Below, one piece after another: positions 7,477 through 18,890 of a stretch of DNA of 39,381 bases (its first letter is position 1; the number at the start of each line of letters is the position of its first letter). Source of the DNA: an uncultured Acetobacteraceae bacterium. GTDB taxonomy: Bacteria > Pseudomonadota > Alphaproteobacteria > Acetobacterales > Acetobacteraceae. The notes below the pieces were generated by a model. It did no database searches and was not told the origin of the DNA. It saw only the letters and a list, made by a program, of their open reading frames with translations. The stretch is from positions 1 to 39,381 of the forward strand of contig CAIXEA010000069.1 of NCBI GenBank assembly GCA_903918315.1, in the 5' to 3' direction. The translations under genes were made by a program, and so were the position numbers.

Positions 7477-8628
7477 TTGGAATCTCTGCACTGCACCATC
7501 ATGCGCGGCGGCACCAGCAAGGCCGTATTCCTGCGGGAGGAAGACCTGCCACCCCCCGGCCATGACCGCGACGCCATCATCCTGCGGGTCTTCGGCTCCC
7601 CCGACAAACGCCAGATCGATGGGCTCGGCGGCGCCGACCCGCTGACCAGCAAGCTGGCGATTATCGGCGCGCCGCGGGTGCTGAACACCGATGTGACCTA
7701 CACCTTCGGCCAGGTCGAGATCGATCGGCCGCATGTCGATTATCACAGCCTGTGCGGCAATATCTCCGCCGCCGTCGGGCAATATGCGATCGAGTCCGGG
7801 CTGGTGGAGGCCGTGGAACCCGTCACCACCGTTCGCGCCTATACCACCAACCTCAGGCGCATTCTGACCATTGAGGTCCCGGTGAAGAACGGCCGTCCGG
7901 TGCGGCTGGGCACTTATCGCGTGCCGGGCGTGCCGGGCACGGGCGCCCGCATCCTGCTGGATTTCGCCGATACTGCCGGCGGTGCCACGGGTTCGCTGCT
8001 ACCCACCGGCAATCCCGTTGATACCCTGGACGTCCCGGGGGTGGGGACGATCGAGGCGTCCTTGGTCGATATCGGCAATGCCCATGTCTTCATCCGCGCC
8101 CGCGATGTCGGCCTGAAGGGTACGGAATCCCCCGCGGACATCGACCGGGACCGCGATCTGCTGGATCGGCTGGAGCGTATTCGGGGAGCCGGCGCCTTCC
8201 GCATGGGCATGGCGACCTCCGGTGAGGCGGCCCGTAACGAGACGCCGGCGACGCCGATCCTGGGGATTGTGTCGCCACCGAATGATTATGTGGGGCATCT
8301 GGACGCAGTGCCTGTGGCGGCGGCGGATGTGGATCTCGTCTCCCGCGTGCTGTTCATGCAGATCACACACAAGACCTACGCCGGTACCTCCACCGCCTGC
8401 ACCGGCGTCGCGGCCCGCATTCCCGGGAGCATCGTGTATGAGATGTTGCGGGCGGACGCGCGCGATCGGATGGAGATCCGGATTGGCCATCCGGCCGGCG
8501 TGATCGACACGGAGTCCGAAGTCGTGCTGTCCGGCTCGGGCCGCAACCTCGGCGTCCGCCGGGCAACCTTGGGCCGCACCGCGCGCCGGATCCTGGATGG
8601 GACGGTGTATTTGGATGAAGTCGAGTAA
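7477..8628 (+). CDS. PrpF-family isomerase (2-methylaconitate isomerase / oxalomesaconate tautomerase type)
   Basis: PrpF-fold enzymes, relatives of diaminopimelate epimerase, move a double bond in aconitate-like acids. The protein (383 aa) opens with the signature CTIMRGGTSKAVFL. It has a first-domain Cys in YHSLCGNISAAVG and a second in GTSTACTGVAARIPGS. The best start is a TTG at 7477, with GGGGGA about nine bases upstream and just after the previous stop. An ATG at 7501 would cut into the conserved MRGGTSK motif. PrpF usually works with the AcnD dehydratase, but here the propionate genes 3-5 kb away are prpD and prpC. It may therefore serve another pathway such as oxalomesaconate metabolism. 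Its stop directly touches the stop of the convergent hydrolase gene. Confidence 0.82.
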   Translation: MESLHCTIMRGGTSKAVFLREEDLPPPGHDRDAIILRVFGSPDKRQIDGLGGADPLTSKLAIIGAPRVLNTDVTYTFGQVEIDRPHVDYHSLCGNISAAVGQYAIESGLVEAVEPVTTVRAYTTNLRRILTIEVPVKNGRPVRLGTYRVPGVPGTGARILLDFADTAGGATGSLLPTGNPVDTLDVPGVGTIEASLVDIGNAHVFIRARDVGLKGTESPADIDRDRDLLDRLERIRGAGAFRMGMATSGEAARNETPATPILGIVSPPNDYVGHLDAVPVAAADVDLVSRVLFMQITHKTYAGTSTACTGVAARIPGSIVYEMLRADARDRMEIRIGHPAGVIDTESEVVLSGSGRNLGVRRATLGRTARRILDGTVYLDEVE

Positions 8629-9801
8629 CTACCCGACCGTCTGGTAAACCGCGCCTTCAAACCGATCGAGCAGATCAAGAACGGTCTTGTCAGCGAAGGG
8701 CAGAACCTGGGTCATCAGCACCCCGGCGACCTGCTTCTTCGGGTCCAGCCAATAATAGGTGTTGTTGATCCCCGCCCAGGCCAGGCTGCCGGCGCTCCGG
8801 CGTCCGGGCACGTCCTGGGTGTTGATCAGGAAGCTCAGGCCCCACTTCTTGTCCATGCCCGGGAACAGCTCGCAATCGTTGGAAAGCGCCGGGTTGAAGG
8901 TGCGCATCGGCAGCACGTTCAACGCGCCCATATGGTTCTGACCCATCAGGGCCACCGTCTCGGGCCGCAGCACGCGCCGGCCGTTGAGCTGCCCGCCATG
9001 CATCAGCGCCTGCAGGAAGGTCAGGTAGTCGCCGGCGGTGGAGAACAAGCCGCCGCCCCCCGCGAAGAATTCCGGATCATCGGCCGGGGGGGGAACTTCG
9101 ATCGGTGTCAGCGACCCATCCGCCCCACGCCGATGAACGGTCGCCAGGCGGTTGGCCCATTCGGGGCGGAGCTTGAAACCGGTGTCGGGCATGCCCAGCG
9201 GCTCAAACAGGTGGCGGCGCATATAGGTGTCGAGGTCTTCCCCGCTGGCGACCTCCACCATGCGGCCGGCCATATCGATGTTGATGCCGTATTCCCAGCG
9301 CTCTCCGGGATCGAAGCCGAGTGGCGCGGTCAGGGCTGCCAGCTTGCCGGTCCGGCAGGCGGGCAGGCCGGTTTCCGCGGCAAAGCGGTTCATGTCTTCA
9401 TTCCAGGTGTCATACACAAACCCGGCCGTGTGGGTCAGCAGTTTCCTCAGCGTCACCGGGCTGCGGGCCGAGCGCATGATGGGATTGCCTTTGGAGTCGA
9501 AGCCCAGCAGCACCTGCGGATTGGCCAGGAATGGCAGGATCTCCCCAGCCGGCTGATCGAGGTCGAGTTTGCCCTGCTCCACCAACTGCATCGCGGCGGC
9601 GCCGGTGATGGCTTTGGTCATGGATGCGATGCGGAACACGGTATCGGTCGACATGCCCCCGTTGAATGCCAGGCTGCGGCGGCCGAAAGCGTCGTTATAG
9701 AACATCCCCGATGCGTCCGCCGCTGCGGCCACGACACCGGCCACCTTGGGGCCGCTGATGGCATCGGCCAGAACGTGGTCGATCAGTGCAGTGTTTCGCA
9801 T
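8629..9801 (-). CDS. serine hydrolase, class C beta-lactamase family
   Basis: A penicillin-binding/beta-lactamase-fold serine hydrolase of the esterase-like group, 390 residues. The nucleophile motif S-M-T-K is at residues 60-63 (FRIASMTKAITG), Y-G-I-N at 171-174, and LLTHTAGF is typical of EstB-like enzymes. There is no signal peptide at the N-terminus (MRNTALIDHVLADAISG), so a cytoplasmic esterase or amidase is more likely than a resistance enzyme. The start has GGAGG upstream. It is divergent from the dienelactone hydrolase-family gene, with about 110 bases between them, and ends flush against the PrpF gene. Substrate is unknown. Confidence 0.85.
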   Translation of the reverse strand: MRNTALIDHVLADAISGPKVAGVVAAAADASGMFYNDAFGRRSLAFNGGMSTDTVFRIASMTKAITGAAAMQLVEQGKLDLDQPAGEILPFLANPQVLLGFDSKGNPIMRSARSPVTLRKLLTHTAGFVYDTWNEDMNRFAAETGLPACRTGKLAALTAPLGFDPGERWEYGINIDMAGRMVEVASGEDLDTYMRRHLFEPLGMPDTGFKLRPEWANRLATVHRRGADGSLTPIEVPPPADDPEFFAGGGGLFSTAGDYLTFLQALMHGGQLNGRRVLRPETVALMGQNHMGALNVLPMRTFNPALSNDCELFPGMDKKWGLSFLINTQDVPGRRSAGSLAWAGINNTYYWLDPKKQVAGVLMTQVLPFADKTVLDLLDRFEGAVYQTVG

Positions 9802-9913
9802 CTCGGAATCCTCCGTCAGGGCGCTCGTGCCATGTGGCGCCGGTTCGGTTGCATATGCCAGCCGGTGGCGCGAGACTAGCCCGGTCCAAGATCAACACGC
9901 CAGGAGCGTCCGG

Positions 9914-10645
9914 ATGAACGAACAGCACGTCGTCGTTACCACCAAGCACGGCCGCATGCCCGCCTTTGCCGTTTGCCCGGATGGACCGGGTCCTTTCCCG
10001 CCGATCATTTTCTACATGGATGCGCCTGGTACGAGGGAGGAGCTGCGGAACCATGCACGGCGTATCGCCCGGCATGGCTATTTTTGTATACTCCCCGACA
10101 TGTACTACCGCCTTGGCACGGTGCATTTCGATATTCCGCGCCGCGATGATGCCATGTCCGCGGTCATCCGCGCGTCGATGAACAGCCTGACCAACGCGGG
10201 CGTGGTGGACGATACCGCGGCCATCATCGGCTGGCTGGACGCCAACGACAAGGTGAAGCCCGGCCCGGTCGGCTGCGTCGGCCATTGCATGAGCGGCCAG
10301 TACATCACCACCGTGTCGGCGAAGTTCCCGACCCGGATGATCGCCGCCGCATCGCTTTATGGTGTCGGCATCATCACGGACAAGCCGGATTCGCCGCATC
10401 TGTTGCTGAACGACATCAAGGGTGAGCTGTACTACGCCTTCGCCGAAACCGATCAATCGGTGCCCGCGCACATCCCCGGTGCCTTACAGGATGAACTGTC
10501 GAAGACCGAGGTGAAGCACACCCTGAAAGTGTTCCCGGGCACGCATCACGGCTACACCTTCGCCGAGCGCATGGTTTACCACCCGGTCGCTTCGGAGCAG
10601 ACCTGGGCGGATATGTTTGAAATGTGGGATCGCTGTTTGAAGTAA
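9914..10645 (+). CDS. dienelactone hydrolase family protein
   Basis: Cytoplasmic alpha/beta-hydrolase of 243 residues. The likely catalytic triad is Cys125 in VGCVGHCMSGQY, Asp180 in FAETDQSVP and His211/His212 in PGTHHGYTF, as in dienelactone hydrolases, which use Cys rather than Ser. The start at 9914 is set by AGGAG at 9902-9906; upstream in-frame sequence overlaps the divergent promoter region and does not look coding. No aromatic-ring degradation genes are nearby, so the real substrate is open. Members of this family also hydrolyse other esters and lactones. A strong hairpin follows the stop. Confidence 0.83.
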   Translation: MNEQHVVVTTKHGRMPAFAVCPDGPGPFPPIIFYMDAPGTREELRNHARRIARHGYFCILPDMYYRLGTVHFDIPRRDDAMSAVIRASMNSLTNAGVVDDTAAIIGWLDANDKVKPGPVGCVGHCMSGQYITTVSAKFPTRMIAAASLYGVGIITDKPDSPHLLLNDIKGELYYAFAETDQSVPAHIPGALQDELSKTEVKHTLKVFPGTHHGYTFAERMVYHPVASEQTWADMFEMWDRCLK

Positions 10646-10652
10646 CGACGTA

Positions 10653-10684
10653 CACGCCCCCACCGCCGTGACGGTGGGGGCGTG
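10653..10684. terminator. 13-bp hairpin between convergent genes
   Basis: CACGCCCCCACCG (10653-10665) pairs perfectly with CGGTGGGGGCGTG (10672-10684) around a six-base loop. It sits between the ends of the dienelactone hydrolase-family gene and prpC. It lacks a T run, but its position suggests a bidirectional end structure. Confidence 0.6.
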
Positions 10685-10692
10685 GCGGGTTG

Positions 10693-11850
10693 TCAGCCGC
10701 GCTTGTCCATCGGCACGAAGGCCCGGGGCTCCGGCCCGATATAGTTCGCGGTCGGGCGGATCAGCTTGTTGTCCACCCGCTGTTCCATCACATGCGCGCC
10801 CCAGCCAGAGGTGCGGGCGATCACGAATAGCGGCGTGAACATCGAAGTGGGAACGCCCAGCATGTGGTAGCTGATGGCGCTGAACCAATCGAGGTTCGCG
10901 AACATGTTCTTCGCGTCCGCCATCGTCGCTTCGATCCGGTCAGCGATCTGGAACATGCGCATATCGCCGGCAGCGGCCGACAGATCCCGCGCCACTTCCT
11001 TGATCACGGCATTGCGGGGATCGGCGATCGTATAGACCGCATGGCCGAATCCGATAACCACTTCACGGTTGGCGACGCGCTTGCGGATATCCGCTTCCGC
11101 CTCGTCCGCGGAGTCGTACCGCTTCATGATTTCAAACGCGACTTCGTTCGCACCGCCATGCTTCGGCCCGCGCAGCGCGCCGATGCCCGCTGTGATCGCC
11201 GAATGCATGTCCGCGCCCGTGCCCGCCACCACGCGGCAGGTAAAGGTCGAGGCATTGAACTCATGCTCGGCGTACAGGATCAGCGACGTATGCATCGCCC
11301 GCACGAAGGCGTCGGACGGCTTTTTGCCATGCAGCAGATGCAGGAAATGGCCACCGATCGAATCGTCGTCGGTTTCCACATCGATGCGCTTGCCGTTGTG
11401 GGCGTAGTGGAACCAATAGAGCAGCATGGACCCCAGCGAGGCCATCAGCCGATCGCAGATGTCGCGTGCACCGGCGACGTTCTGGTCGTCCTTCTCCGGT
11501 AGGGTGCAGCCGAGCACCGAAACGCCGGTGCGCATCACGTCCATCGGATGCGATGCGGCCGGTAACGCTTCCAGCGCCGCCTTCACGGCGATGGGCAGGC
11601 CACGCAGCGACTTCAGCTTCGCCTTGTAACCGGTCAGCTCTGCCTTGGTCGGAAGGGTGCCATGGACGAGCAGGAACGCGATCTCCTCGAATTCGCAGAT
11701 CGTGGCGATGTCGAGAATGTCGTAGCCCCGATAGTTCAGGTCGTTGCCAGAGCGGCCAACGGTACACAGGGCGGTGTTGCCGGCGGTGATGCCGGACAAG
11801 CCAACCCCGCGCTTGGCGCGGATCGGCGTGTTGGTGGCGGTTTCACTCAT
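10693..11850 (-). CDS. prpC: 2-methylcitrate synthase / citrate synthase
   Basis: Condenses propionyl-CoA with oxaloacetate to 2-methylcitrate, the first step of the 2-methylcitrate cycle, in the cytoplasm. The 385-residue protein is the short citrate-synthase type. It shows [14 protein letters not shown], an [14 protein letters not shown] region with the first catalytic His, GPKHGGANE with the second, and [13 protein letters not shown] with the third. Length and sequence fit PrpC rather than the longer hexameric GltA. The start has AAGGAGG upstream and lies 13 bases after the prpD stop, so the two form an operon in the order prpD-prpC. No methylisocitrate lyase (prpB) is in the window. Confidence 0.87.
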   Translation of the reverse strand: MSETATNTPIRAKRGVGLSGITAGNTALCTVGRSGNDLNYRGYDILDIATICEFEEIAFLLVHGTLPTKAELTGYKAKLKSLRGLPIAVKAALEALPAASHPMDVMRTGVSVLGCTLPEKDDQNVAGARDICDRLMASLGSMLLYWFHYAHNGKRIDVETDDDSIGGHFLHLLHGKKPSDAFVRAMHTSLILYAEHEFNASTFTCRVVAGTGADMHSAITAGIGALRGPKHGGANEVAFEIMKRYDSADEAEADIRKRVANREVVIGFGHAVYTIADPRNAVIKEVARDLSAAAGDMRMFQIADRIEATMADAKNMFANLDWFSAISYHMLGVPTSMFTPLFVIARTSGWGAHVMEQRVDNKLIRPTANYIGPEPRAFVPMDKRG

Positions 11851-11863
11851 GGTTGTGTCCTCC

Positions 11864-13363
11864 TTAAACGATCCCGGGCTTGCCGACGGCCAGCGTGCCG
11901 GCGGGCAGCGCCACGTTCAACCGATGCAGTTCGCCGGCCGGCAGGCGGGCGAGGTCCTGCACCGTCTCCAGGAACCGGTTCGATTCACGGGTCGAGATGA
12001 TGCCGTCCGTCAAAATCTGGAACTTGCGGATGTAGTCGTCACGGCCGAACGGCCGGGCGCCCAGCGGATGCGCGTTGGCAACCGCCATCTCGTCTTCCAG
12101 CTTCGTGCCATCGCGCATGAAGATTTCCACACGGCCGCCGAACGACAGCTCGTTCGGGTCGGTCGCGCGGTAGCGGCGCGTCCATTCCGGATCTTCCTTG
12201 GTCTCGATCTTGTGCCACAGCTTGACGGTGTCGGCGCGGCCGGCCCGCTTGGGCGCGTAGCTCTCGACATGGTGCCAGACGCCATCCTGCAGGGCGACGG
12301 CGAAGATGTACATGATCGAGTGATCAAGCGTCTCCCGCGAAGCCTTGGGATCCATCTTTTGCGGATCGTTGGCGCCGGTGCCGATGACGTAGTGGGTGTG
12401 GTGGCTGGTGTGGATGACGATTTTCTCGATCGCGTCGAAGTCGGCGATCTTCTCGCGCATCCGGAACGCCAGATCGATCAGCGCCTGTGACTGGTACTCG
12501 GCGCTGTGTTCCTTGGTGTAGCTGTCCATGATGGCGCGCTTGGCTTCGCCCGGCGCCGGCAGCGGCACCTGATAATGCGCGTCCGGACCATTGAGGATCC
12601 AGGCGATGACGCTGTCCTCTCCTTCATAGATCGGGCTCGGGGCGCCTTCGCCGCGCATCACGCGATCCACGGCCTCGACCGCCAGCTTGCCGGCGTGCGC
12701 CGGGGCATAGGCTTTCCAGGAGCTGATCTCGCCCTTACGGGACTGGCGGGTGGTGACGCTGACATGCAGCGCCTGCTGCACTGCCTGATAAATCACGTCC
12801 TGCTTCAGACCGAGCAGCGTGCCGATACCGGCCGCCTGGGCGGGGCAAAGATGCGCGATATGGTCGATCTTGTGCTCATGCAGGCAGATGCCCTTCACGA
12901 GGTTGACGTGGATTTCGTACCCGGTGGCGATGCCGCGGATCAAATCTTTGCCCGACTTCTCCAACGTCTGCGCGACCGCCAGGATCGGCGGGATGTTATC
13001 GCCAGGGTGGGAGTAATCGGCGGCGAGAAACGTATCGTGCATGTCCAACTCGCGAACCGCCGTGCCGTTCGCCCAGGCCGCCCATTCCGGGCTGACCCGC
13101 TTGCCGGGGGCCACACCAAATACCGTCGCGCCGCCTTTGTTCGGACGGCCCAGCGCCATGTCGCGCGCCGACGTCACGGGGCGGCGGTTGATCGCGGCGA
13201 TCGCGACGGAGGCATTGTCGATGATGCGGTTGATGATCATCCCCGTCACGTCCCGCGGCACCGCGACCTTGTCGGCGGCCACACCGGCGATCTTCCAGGC
13301 GAACTGGTCTTCCCGGGCGAGGGCTGTTTTCGAGGGGTAGACCTTTATGTCGTGCGTGATCAT
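11864..13363 (-). CDS. prpD: 2-methylcitrate dehydratase
   Basis: MmgE/PrpD-family dehydratase (499 aa) that converts 2-methylcitrate to 2-methylaconitate or methylisocitrate, the step after PrpC. Recognisable stretches include [68 protein letters not shown] and the C-terminal [12 protein letters not shown]. The start at 13363 is preceded by GGAGA seven bases upstream; the frame stays open further upstream but that part has no family resemblance. prpC follows after 13 bases. A 6-bp inverted repeat about 75 bases upstream of the start is a candidate operator. This dehydratase does not need PrpF, which makes the separate PrpF-family gene at 7477 harder to place in the same cycle. Confidence 0.9.
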   Translation of the reverse strand: MITHDIKVYPSKTALAREDQFAWKIAGVAADKVAVPRDVTGMIINRIIDNASVAIAAINRRPVTSARDMALGRPNKGGATVFGVAPGKRVSPEWAAWANGTAVRELDMHDTFLAADYSHPGDNIPPILAVAQTLEKSGKDLIRGIATGYEIHVNLVKGICLHEHKIDHIAHLCPAQAAGIGTLLGLKQDVIYQAVQQALHVSVTTRQSRKGEISSWKAYAPAHAGKLAVEAVDRVMRGEGAPSPIYEGEDSVIAWILNGPDAHYQVPLPAPGEAKRAIMDSYTKEHSAEYQSQALIDLAFRMREKIADFDAIEKIVIHTSHHTHYVIGTGANDPQKMDPKASRETLDHSIMYIFAVALQDGVWHHVESYAPKRAGRADTVKLWHKIETKEDPEWTRRYRATDPNELSFGGRVEIFMRDGTKLEDEMAVANAHPLGARPFGRDDYIRKFQILTDGIISTRESNRFLETVQDLARLPAGELHRLNVALPAGTLAVGKPGIV

Positions 13364-13434
13364 CCAATTCTCTCCAAACCATGACGAGACAAGCCGCTGG
13401 CTGGACGGATTGGCTACCGATGCCGCGCGGGTGA

Positions 13435-13449
13435 GCCTGTGAAACAGGC
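13435..13449. promoter_or_regulatory. inverted repeat upstream of prpD
   Basis: GCCTGT and ACAGGC are separated by GAA, about 72-86 bases upstream of the prpD start. Size and position fit a regulator operator, but the regulator is not known and a small RNA hairpin is equally possible. Confidence 0.25.
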
Positions 13450-13545
13450 CATGCGCTGCTTCGTAAGGTCGCACAGCCGCAACGGCAAGCCGTCAGTCGC
13501 GGTTTCCGGCAGGTTCGCCTGTTCTGGCGGTGCTGTCCAACAACA

Positions 13546-13579
13546 AACACCCCTGTGAGCGACGGCTCACAGGGGTGTT
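13546..13579 (-). terminator. 15-bp stem terminator after clpA
   Basis: Arms 13546-13560 and 13565-13579 are perfectly complementary (AACACCCCTGTGAGC and its reverse complement) around a four-base loop. On the minus strand the stem is followed by TGTTGTTGG after its own terminal TT, a weak T-rich tail. It lies 35 bases past the clpA stop. Confidence 0.8.
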
Positions 13580-13613
13580 CAATTTGGCGAGACAAAGGGG
13601 GTTCCGGCCGCGT

Positions 13614-15971
<2,358 letters not shown>

Positions 15972-16057
15972 ATCTCGCCGCTCCTACTCTCGTATGGCCC
16001 ATGATGGGGGCCGCCTGACCGTGGTGTCCAGAAGGGCTTTTGCCCCGGGCGCCGCGA

Positions 16058-16393
16058 TCACTCCTTCTCAATCGTGCACTGCAGAGGGTGCTGGTTTTGC
16101 CGCGCCAGGTCCATGACCTGTGTGACTTTTGTTTCAGCGACCTCATAGGTGAACACGCCGCAGACCCCGACTCCGCGGCGATGGACGTGCAGCATGATCT
16201 GGGTGGCCTCTTCCCGGTTCTTTTGGAAGAAGCGTTCCAGCACATGCACGACGAATTCCATCGGCGTGTAATCGTCGTTCAGCATCAGCACTTTATACAT
16301 TGCGGGCTTACGGGTCTTCGGCCGGGCCTTGACCACCACACCGGTGTTCGGTCCGTCCGTATTGCCGCCGCCGCTTCTGTCGTTGTCGCTCAT
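16058..16393 (-). CDS. clpS: ATP-dependent Clp protease adaptor ClpS
   Basis: Adaptor that binds N-degron substrates and hands them to ClpA. The 111-residue product has a flexible polar N-terminal tail followed by the conserved core: [21 protein letters not shown], then [35 protein letters not shown]. The hydrophobic pocket residues and the HVHRRG stretch are typical. The ATG at 16393 gives the usual alphaproteobacterial length; an in-frame upstream extension is low-complexity and rejected. It is directly upstream of clpA on the same strand. Confidence 0.95.
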   Translation of the reverse strand: MSDNDRSGGGNTDGPNTGVVVKARPKTRKPAMYKVLMLNDDYTPMEFVVHVLERFFQKNREEATQIMLHVHRRGVGVCGVFTYEVAETKVTQVMDLARQNQHPLQCTIEKE

Positions 16394-16544
16394 CGTTCGT
16401 CCAAATCCATGCGCCGCGGCCCAGTTCGCACGCGCCCAAACCGAGGGGGCGGCGCTGCATGACCCGAAGCCTGAACCATATCGGAAGCTTGGCCCGAATT
16501 GAAAGGGGCCAGGGAACGCATGGCTGTCAGTTCCCCCGAACGAA

Positions 16545-16573
16545 AAAGGCCCGGGCAGCGTGCCCGGGCCTTT
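16545..16573. terminator. bidirectional intrinsic terminator
   Basis: A perfect 13-bp stem (16545-16557 with 16561-16573) has a three-base loop and is flanked by A runs on the left and T runs on the right. On the minus strand it ends in five Ts, so it should stop the phasin transcript before clpS. Confidence 0.85.
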
Positions 16574-16642
16574 CGTCAAACAGAAAACGCCTCTTCGGGG
16601 GAGGAACCGTGGCGCTTTCCGGACCTCGTGCGGCCTGAAAAA

Positions 16643-17281
16643 TCAGGCAGCCTTGCTGAAGCTCTCGACCGCGGTGGTGACGCGCGCGGTGATCGGGGCC
16701 AGCGCCTGCTCGGTGAGCTTGAGCGAGGCGTCGGTCAGGCGGCTGGACTCGCTCATGGACTTCTCCATGGCGGAACGGGCGAAGCTGGACTGCAGCTCGA
16801 AGGCGTCCTTGAGGGACTTCATGCCGGCCAGCGCCTTGAAGACCGACATGGTCTCATCGAACTGAGCCTGGGCGGTCGCGGCAACCTGCTTCGACAGGTC
16901 CTGCACGCCGGCGGTCCAGATCTGGCTGGATTTCACGAATGCATCGACGTTGCTCTGATTGAAGGCAACGAATTCTTCGGCGGTTTTCATAGCTTTCTCC
17001 ATACCTTGTTTGACTTGCTCGGTGGTGGTGTCGATCCCGGCGGTCGCCTTGGCGACGCCTTGCTTCAGGGTCGATACAGTCGCGTCGATGCCGGTCTTGG
17101 CAATGATCGCGGCAGGGGGAATAATTTCGGCCAACGGGGCGGCGGCTTCCAACGCCGGAGCGTCGATCGCCGGAGTCTCAGGCGGCAGCGTCGCAATCAC
17201 GGGGGCGGCACTGACGTCTGCCGCGGCTGGGGTCACGTCGATCGTGGCAACCGCTGCGATTGCCTTCGGCTTGGCGGCCAT
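16643..17281 (-). CDS. phasin family protein
   Basis: Phasins coat intracellular polyhydroxyalkanoate granules. The 212-residue protein has an Ala/Pro-rich N-terminal region (about 1-60). A helical, amphipathic phasin domain follows, with KTAEEFVAFNQSNVDAFVKS, WTAGVQDLSKQVAATAQAQ and MKSLKDAFELQSSFARSAM; the spacing and Ala/Gln-rich helices are characteristic. The start at 17281 has GGAGAG upstream and gives MAAKPKAIAAV. It is a single-gene unit with a strong terminator after it. A TGCTGCACTGCAA palindrome-like site about 75-90 bases upstream resembles binding sites of the PHA regulator PhaR. No PHA synthase is in the window. Confidence 0.9.
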   Translation of the reverse strand: MAAKPKAIAAVATIDVTPAAADVSAAPVIATLPPETPAIDAPALEAAAPLAEIIPPAAIIAKTGIDATVSTLKQGVAKATAGIDTTTEQVKQGMEKAMKTAEEFVAFNQSNVDAFVKSSQIWTAGVQDLSKQVAATAQAQFDETMSVFKALAGMKSLKDAFELQSSFARSAMEKSMSESSRLTDASLKLTEQALAPITARVTTAVESFSKAA

Positions 17282-17591
17282 GTCACACTCTCCGCAAGGG
17301 CAAACCGGGCGGAAACCGCGGTTAGCGGGGCGTTTGCCCGGTTGATCATTCTTATGCTGCACTGCAACACGAGCCCGATATAGGCGGCCGATCGGCCTGG
17401 ATCAAGAAAAAAATGGTGCGCCGCACAAAAAACCTCCCTCGGTGGGCAGAAGCAGCCCCGCCGACGCCCACAGAAATATGGCAGCATCGCGTGATAACCC
17501 CTTATTTTTCTACGTTTTCGGATATTTTCAGGCTGGACACCGCCCTGTTGCGACACTTACAGTCCGGCCGAACGCCGTCTGAGGGATCGAA
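17282..17591. other. divergent promoter region between phasin and dacF-like gene
   Basis: Some 310 bases without a gene. It must hold the promoters of both divergent genes. An AT-rich stretch at about 17500-17530 is the most promoter-like part on the plus side, but I see no clear -35/-10 pair. The PhaR-like site is listed separately. Confidence 0.5.
17355..17369. promoter_or_regulatory. candidate PhaR-type operator upstream of phasin
   Basis: TGCTGCACTGCAACA contains two TGCA cores in an imperfect inverted arrangement. PhaR repressors of PHA-producing bacteria are known to bind TGC-rich sites upstream of phasin genes, so position and motif agree. No phaR gene is in view. Confidence 0.35.
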
Positions 17592-18797
17592 ATGGCCACC
17601 GCCTCGCGTCAGCGACACATATTTGCATTATGCCTGTGTCTGGTGGCCGCCTGCGTGCTGTCCATCACCCCTGCCCGCGCCCAGATCGGGTCCGCCCGCT
17701 ACAGCTCCATCGTCGTCGACGCCAATACCGGCAAAGTGCTCGAGTCGGTGAATGCCGACGCCATGCGCTACCCCGCCAGCCTCACCAAACTCATGACTCT
17801 CTACATGACGTTCGAGGCCCTGCGCGATCGGCGGATCACGCTGGAGCAGAACGTCCCGGTCTCCGCCCATGCCGCAAGCGCATCGCCCACGAAACTCGGG
17901 CTGGTGCCAGGGACCCGCATTACCGTGGAGCAGGCGATCCTCGGCCTGGTCACCAAGTCCGCTAATGACGCCGCCGCGGCGCTGGGCGAAATGCTCGGCG
18001 GCTCGGAAGACCGGTTCGCCCAGATGATGACGCTGCGCGCCCGCGGCCTGGGCATGAGCCGGACGACCTTCATGAATGCCTCCGGCCTGCCGGATGCCGA
18101 ACAACTCACCACCGCCCGCGACCTCGCGGTGCTGGCGCGCCATCTGCTCAGCGATTTCCCCGGTTACTACCGCTATTTCTCGGCCCCGCATTTCGTCTGG
18201 CAGCGCCGGACGATCTATAATCACGACCATCTGCTGCGCACCTACCCCGGCGCGGACGGCATGAAGACGGGCTTCACCGACACGTCCGGCTATAATCTGG
18301 TCACCAGCGCGGTGCGTGGCGGCGTCCGCCTCGTCGGCGTCGTGCTCGGCGCCGCGTCAAATGGGGAACGCGACCAGCACATGATCAACCTGCTGGATCA
18401 AAGCTACGCCCAGCTGGATATTCCGAATGAGCGCGGGGTGATGCGCGTTGCGAACCACGCGATCATCAATGCCGCCCAGGCGGCCCCCTCGGACCGGGCA
18501 CCGGTCGAGGCGGCGCCACTGAACCGGGGCCGGGTCTCCAACATCGTCTGGGGCATCCAGGCGGGGACCTACCCGACCGAGAAATCCGCCCGCACCGCTG
18601 CCGCCAGCGCCCGCCGGCTGGCCGATGGGGGTGATATCCGTGTCGAACCAACAACGGTGAAGCATAAGCCGGCCTGGCGGGCGCAGGTCATGGGCCTGAC
18701 CCAGGCCGATGCACAGAGCGCCTGCACCGCGCTGATCCGGCACAAGACGCCTTGCATGGTGCTGCGGGTGGATCCCCGCCAGATCGCCAGCCGGTAG
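17592..18797 (+). CDS. D-alanyl-D-alanine carboxypeptidase (PBP5/DacF type) with SPOR-like tail
   Basis: Periplasmic, low-molecular-weight penicillin-binding protein that trims the terminal D-Ala of peptidoglycan stem peptides. The 401-residue precursor has a signal peptide ending ARA at about residue 30. The three active-site motifs are all present: SLTK (63-66), SAN (123-125) and KTG (225-227). After an Ala/Pro-rich linker (about 290-310), the C-terminal 80 residues (WGIQAGTYPTEKSARTAA...) look like a SPOR domain, which binds denuded glycan strands at the division site. The ATG has GAGGGA upstream. A near-consensus promoter for the next operon begins ten bases after the stop. Confidence 0.92.
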   Translation: MATASRQRHIFALCLCLVAACVLSITPARAQIGSARYSSIVVDANTGKVLESVNADAMRYPASLTKLMTLYMTFEALRDRRITLEQNVPVSAHAASASPTKLGLVPGTRITVEQAILGLVTKSANDAAAALGEMLGGSEDRFAQMMTLRARGLGMSRTTFMNASGLPDAEQLTTARDLAVLARHLLSDFPGYYRYFSAPHFVWQRRTIYNHDHLLRTYPGADGMKTGFTDTSGYNLVTSAVRGGVRLVGVVLGAASNGERDQHMINLLDQSYAQLDIPNERGVMRVANHAIINAAQAAPSDRAPVEAAPLNRGRVSNIVWGIQAGTYPTEKSARTAAASARRLADGGDIRVEPTTVKHKPAWRAQVMGLTQADAQSACTALIRHKTPCMVLRVDPRQIASR

Positions 18798-18807
18798 CGT
18801 TTCGAAC

Positions 18808-18836
18808 TTGCCTTGTCGGGCCGGTGGAAGTATAAT
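18808..18836 (+). promoter_or_regulatory. near-consensus sigma-70 promoter
   Basis: TTGCCT (18808-18813) and a perfect TATAAT (18831-18836) are separated by 17 bases, with no competing gene in the interval. It would start transcription about 45-50 bases before the first DUF2946-like gene and probably drives the TonB operon. Such a good -10 box is unusual for this GC-rich region. Confidence 0.6.
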
Positions 18837-18890
18837 CCCCGACAGACGGAACGTAAGTCCCACCACCGCCGGCCAATCAGATTATATGTC

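Noticed and set aside
8626-8631. Possible gene fusion or misassembly where PrpF and hydrolase stops touch
   Set aside because: Both proteins are complete at their C-termini; convergent stop-to-stop abutment is just compact layout.
10653-10684. Mobile-element inverted repeat
   Set aside because: The arms are adjacent around a six-base loop between convergent genes, so a transcript-end hairpin is the simpler reading.
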